Of a DNA stretch of 45,625 bases, positions 44,776 to 45,625 are shown one piece after another. The first letter of the stretch is position 1; each line of letters begins with the position of its first letter. Source of the DNA: Flavobacteriales bacterium (GTDB taxonomy: Bacteria; Bacteroidota; Bacteroidia; Flavobacteriales_D; Sanyastnellaceae). The notes under the pieces were generated by a model that did no database searches, was not told the DNA's origin, and saw only the letters and a list, made by a program, of their open reading frames with translations. The translations under genes and the position numbers were made by a program. The DNA lies in assembly GCA_020437755.1 (NCBI GenBank), contig JAGQVX010000010.1, positions 1-45,625 on the forward strand, read 5' to 3'.

Positions 44776-45402
44776 ATGAATATTGAAAATGTTTTTACCC
44801 GAAACCAAGAATGGGTGAAGGAAAAATTGAGCATGGACAGCGCGTACTTCAACAAAATGTCTTCAGGACAAAGTCCGGAGATTTTGTACGTAGGATGTTC
44901 AGATAGCCGCGTAACGGCCGAAGAAATTATGGGCATTGAACCCGGAGAGGCTTTCGTTCACCGGAATATCGCCAACATGGTTCCCAATACGGATATCAAT
45001 GTGATGTCGGTAATTGAGTATGCCGTAACCCACCTGGAAGTGAGGCATGTAGTTGTATGCGGACACTACCTGTGCGGTGGAGTGAAGGCCGCCATGGAAT
45101 CAAAGGACCTGGGAATTCTCAATCCATGGTTGCGAAACATCCGTGATGTGTACAGGATGCACATGGAGGAACTGAATAAGATTGAAGACGAAAATGCTCG
45201 CTATGACCGCCTGGTGGAGTTGAACGTTCAGGAACAATGCATCAATATTATCAAAACATCGGCAGTGCAACGTGCTTTTCGCGACCGTGAAATAACCGTC
45301 CATGGCTGGGTATTTGACATCAAAACAGGAAAGCTGATTGATTTGAACATTGACTTTCCAAAGGTTCTTTCCAAAATCATGGAAATCTATCACCTCGACT
45401 AG
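44776..45402 (+). CDS. Beta-class carbonic anhydrase
   Basis: The product has 208 residues. It converts CO2 and water to bicarbonate in the cytoplasm. The zinc ligands are C41 (CSDSRV, with D43 and R45 of the Asp-Arg dyad), H97 and C100 (GHYLCGGV). The HRNIANMV substrate-loop motif is at about 62-69. Length and order match the plant-type beta class. It converges on the partial gene at the window edge, which encodes a proton-translocating-type membrane subunit. A carbonic anhydrase next to such a gene may point to inorganic-carbon handling (inference). Confidence 0.94.
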   Translation: MNIENVFTRNQEWVKEKLSMDSAYFNKMSSGQSPEILYVGCSDSRVTAEEIMGIEPGEAFVHRNIANMVPNTDINVMSVIEYAVTHLEVRHVVVCGHYLCGGVKAAMESKDLGILNPWLRNIRDVYRMHMEELNKIEDENARYDRLVELNVQEQCINIIKTSAVQRAFRDREITVHGWVFDIKTGKLIDLNIDFPKVLSKIMEIYHLD

Positions 45403-45418
45403 TTCGGATTGAAACGTT

Positions 45419-45625
45419 TCAGGAGGTTTTTCGGGCCTGCGTGTGATAGGTTTTGACATGCGGTCCGAGAAACACCCTGGAATACATACGAATCATGACC
45501 AATCCATTGATCCAAAAAGCCAGGAGGAACAGAATCAATATCCAGTAAGCACTTGTAGAAATGCCGTTGAGCAAGAGTTCTACGCCAATGAACGCGGGTG
45601 AAATGGGAAATCCCATCAGGGCCAG
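45419..45625 (-). CDS. C-terminus of a proton-translocating NuoL/M- or DabB-like membrane protein (5' end outside window)
   Basis: Only the last 68 residues are present. The frame runs off the right edge with Leu-Ala-Leu before MGFPISPAFIGVELLLNG. The stretch LALMGFPISPAFIG matches the loop and helix near the end of the Proton_antipo_M domain, where NuoL/M, Mrp and DabB proteins have LSGLPPTxGFxGK-type sequence. Two further hydrophobic helices (YWILILFLLAFWINGLVMI) and a basic tail follow. A respiratory complex I subunit, an Mrp antiporter or a DabB subunit are all possible. Its convergent neighbour is a carbonic anhydrase. Confidence 0.6.
   Translation of the reverse strand: MALMGFPISPAFIGVELLLNGISTSAYWILILFLLAFWINGLVMIRMYSRVFLGPHVKTYHTQARKTS

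Overview
The window is chromosomal DNA from a member of the Bacteroidota, most likely a free-living Flavobacteriales-type bacterium (inference). Six large secreted proteins end in Por/type IX secretion (T9SS) sorting domains. There are two carboxypeptidase-regulatory/TonB-dependent receptors and a PorE-like TPR/propeller/OmpA protein. At least two promoters fit the Bacteroidota pattern TTG-N18/19-TAnnTTTG. I see no rRNA, tRNA, CRISPR array, prophage or intact insertion sequence.

Layout. 1-3.3 kb: the end of an outer-membrane protein gene, a small barrel protein, hutI, and a divergent barrel-like protein. 3.3-7.4 kb: a giant BNR/sortilin-type T9SS protein. 7.6-8.5 kb: an M42 aminopeptidase. 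8.8-10.9 kb: an EF-G paralog (EF-G2 type) with altered GTPase motifs. 11-13 kb: a metallo-beta-lactamase-fold lipoprotein and a retropepsin-like protein whose two catalytic Asp positions are both His. 13-15.2 kb: an NfeD/YuaF-flotillin operon. 15.5-17 kb: a GNAT-nitrilase fusion. 17.1-21.8 kb: two tandem paralogous T9SS adhesin-like proteins. 22-25 kb: a TonB-dependent receptor divergent from a DtxR/MntR-type regulator, with a palindromic operator inside the receptor promoter. 25-29 kb: a TraB/GumN protein, a 400-bp gap holding a candidate small RNA, an MFS transporter, an SRPBCC protein and a RelE/ParE-type toxin-antitoxin pair. 29-35.5 kb: a T9SS protein, an OmpR-type response regulator with its histidine kinase, and a T9SS protein of five roughly 107-residue repeats. 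35.7-39.4 kb: a secreted PQQ-type sugar dehydrogenase followed 3 bp later by a FecA-like TonB receptor. 39.4-45.6 kb: a beta-helix protein with a dockerin-like tail, a PorE-like protein, a GT87-type membrane glycosyltransferase, a beta-carbonic anhydrase and the end of a proton-translocating membrane subunit.

How parts work together. The regulator, operator and first TonB receptor look like a metal-uptake control unit. The dehydrogenase-receptor pair suggests that the receptor imports the enzyme's PQQ cofactor. NfeD and flotillin form a membrane-microdomain pair. Many of the remaining products are cell-surface proteins that would use the T9SS.

The most unexpected signal is a short dispersed motif not tied to any gene. 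TTTGGCGNATGCC occurs ten times, and its compensated sister TTTGCCGNATGGC six times, on both strands. Three of the ten TTTGGCGNATGCC copies are in intergenic DNA. This resembles a DNA-uptake-type or other genome-wide iterated sequence. A second repeat type, GGGCGCGAT-palindromes in units of about 61 bp, occurs as two two-unit arrays.
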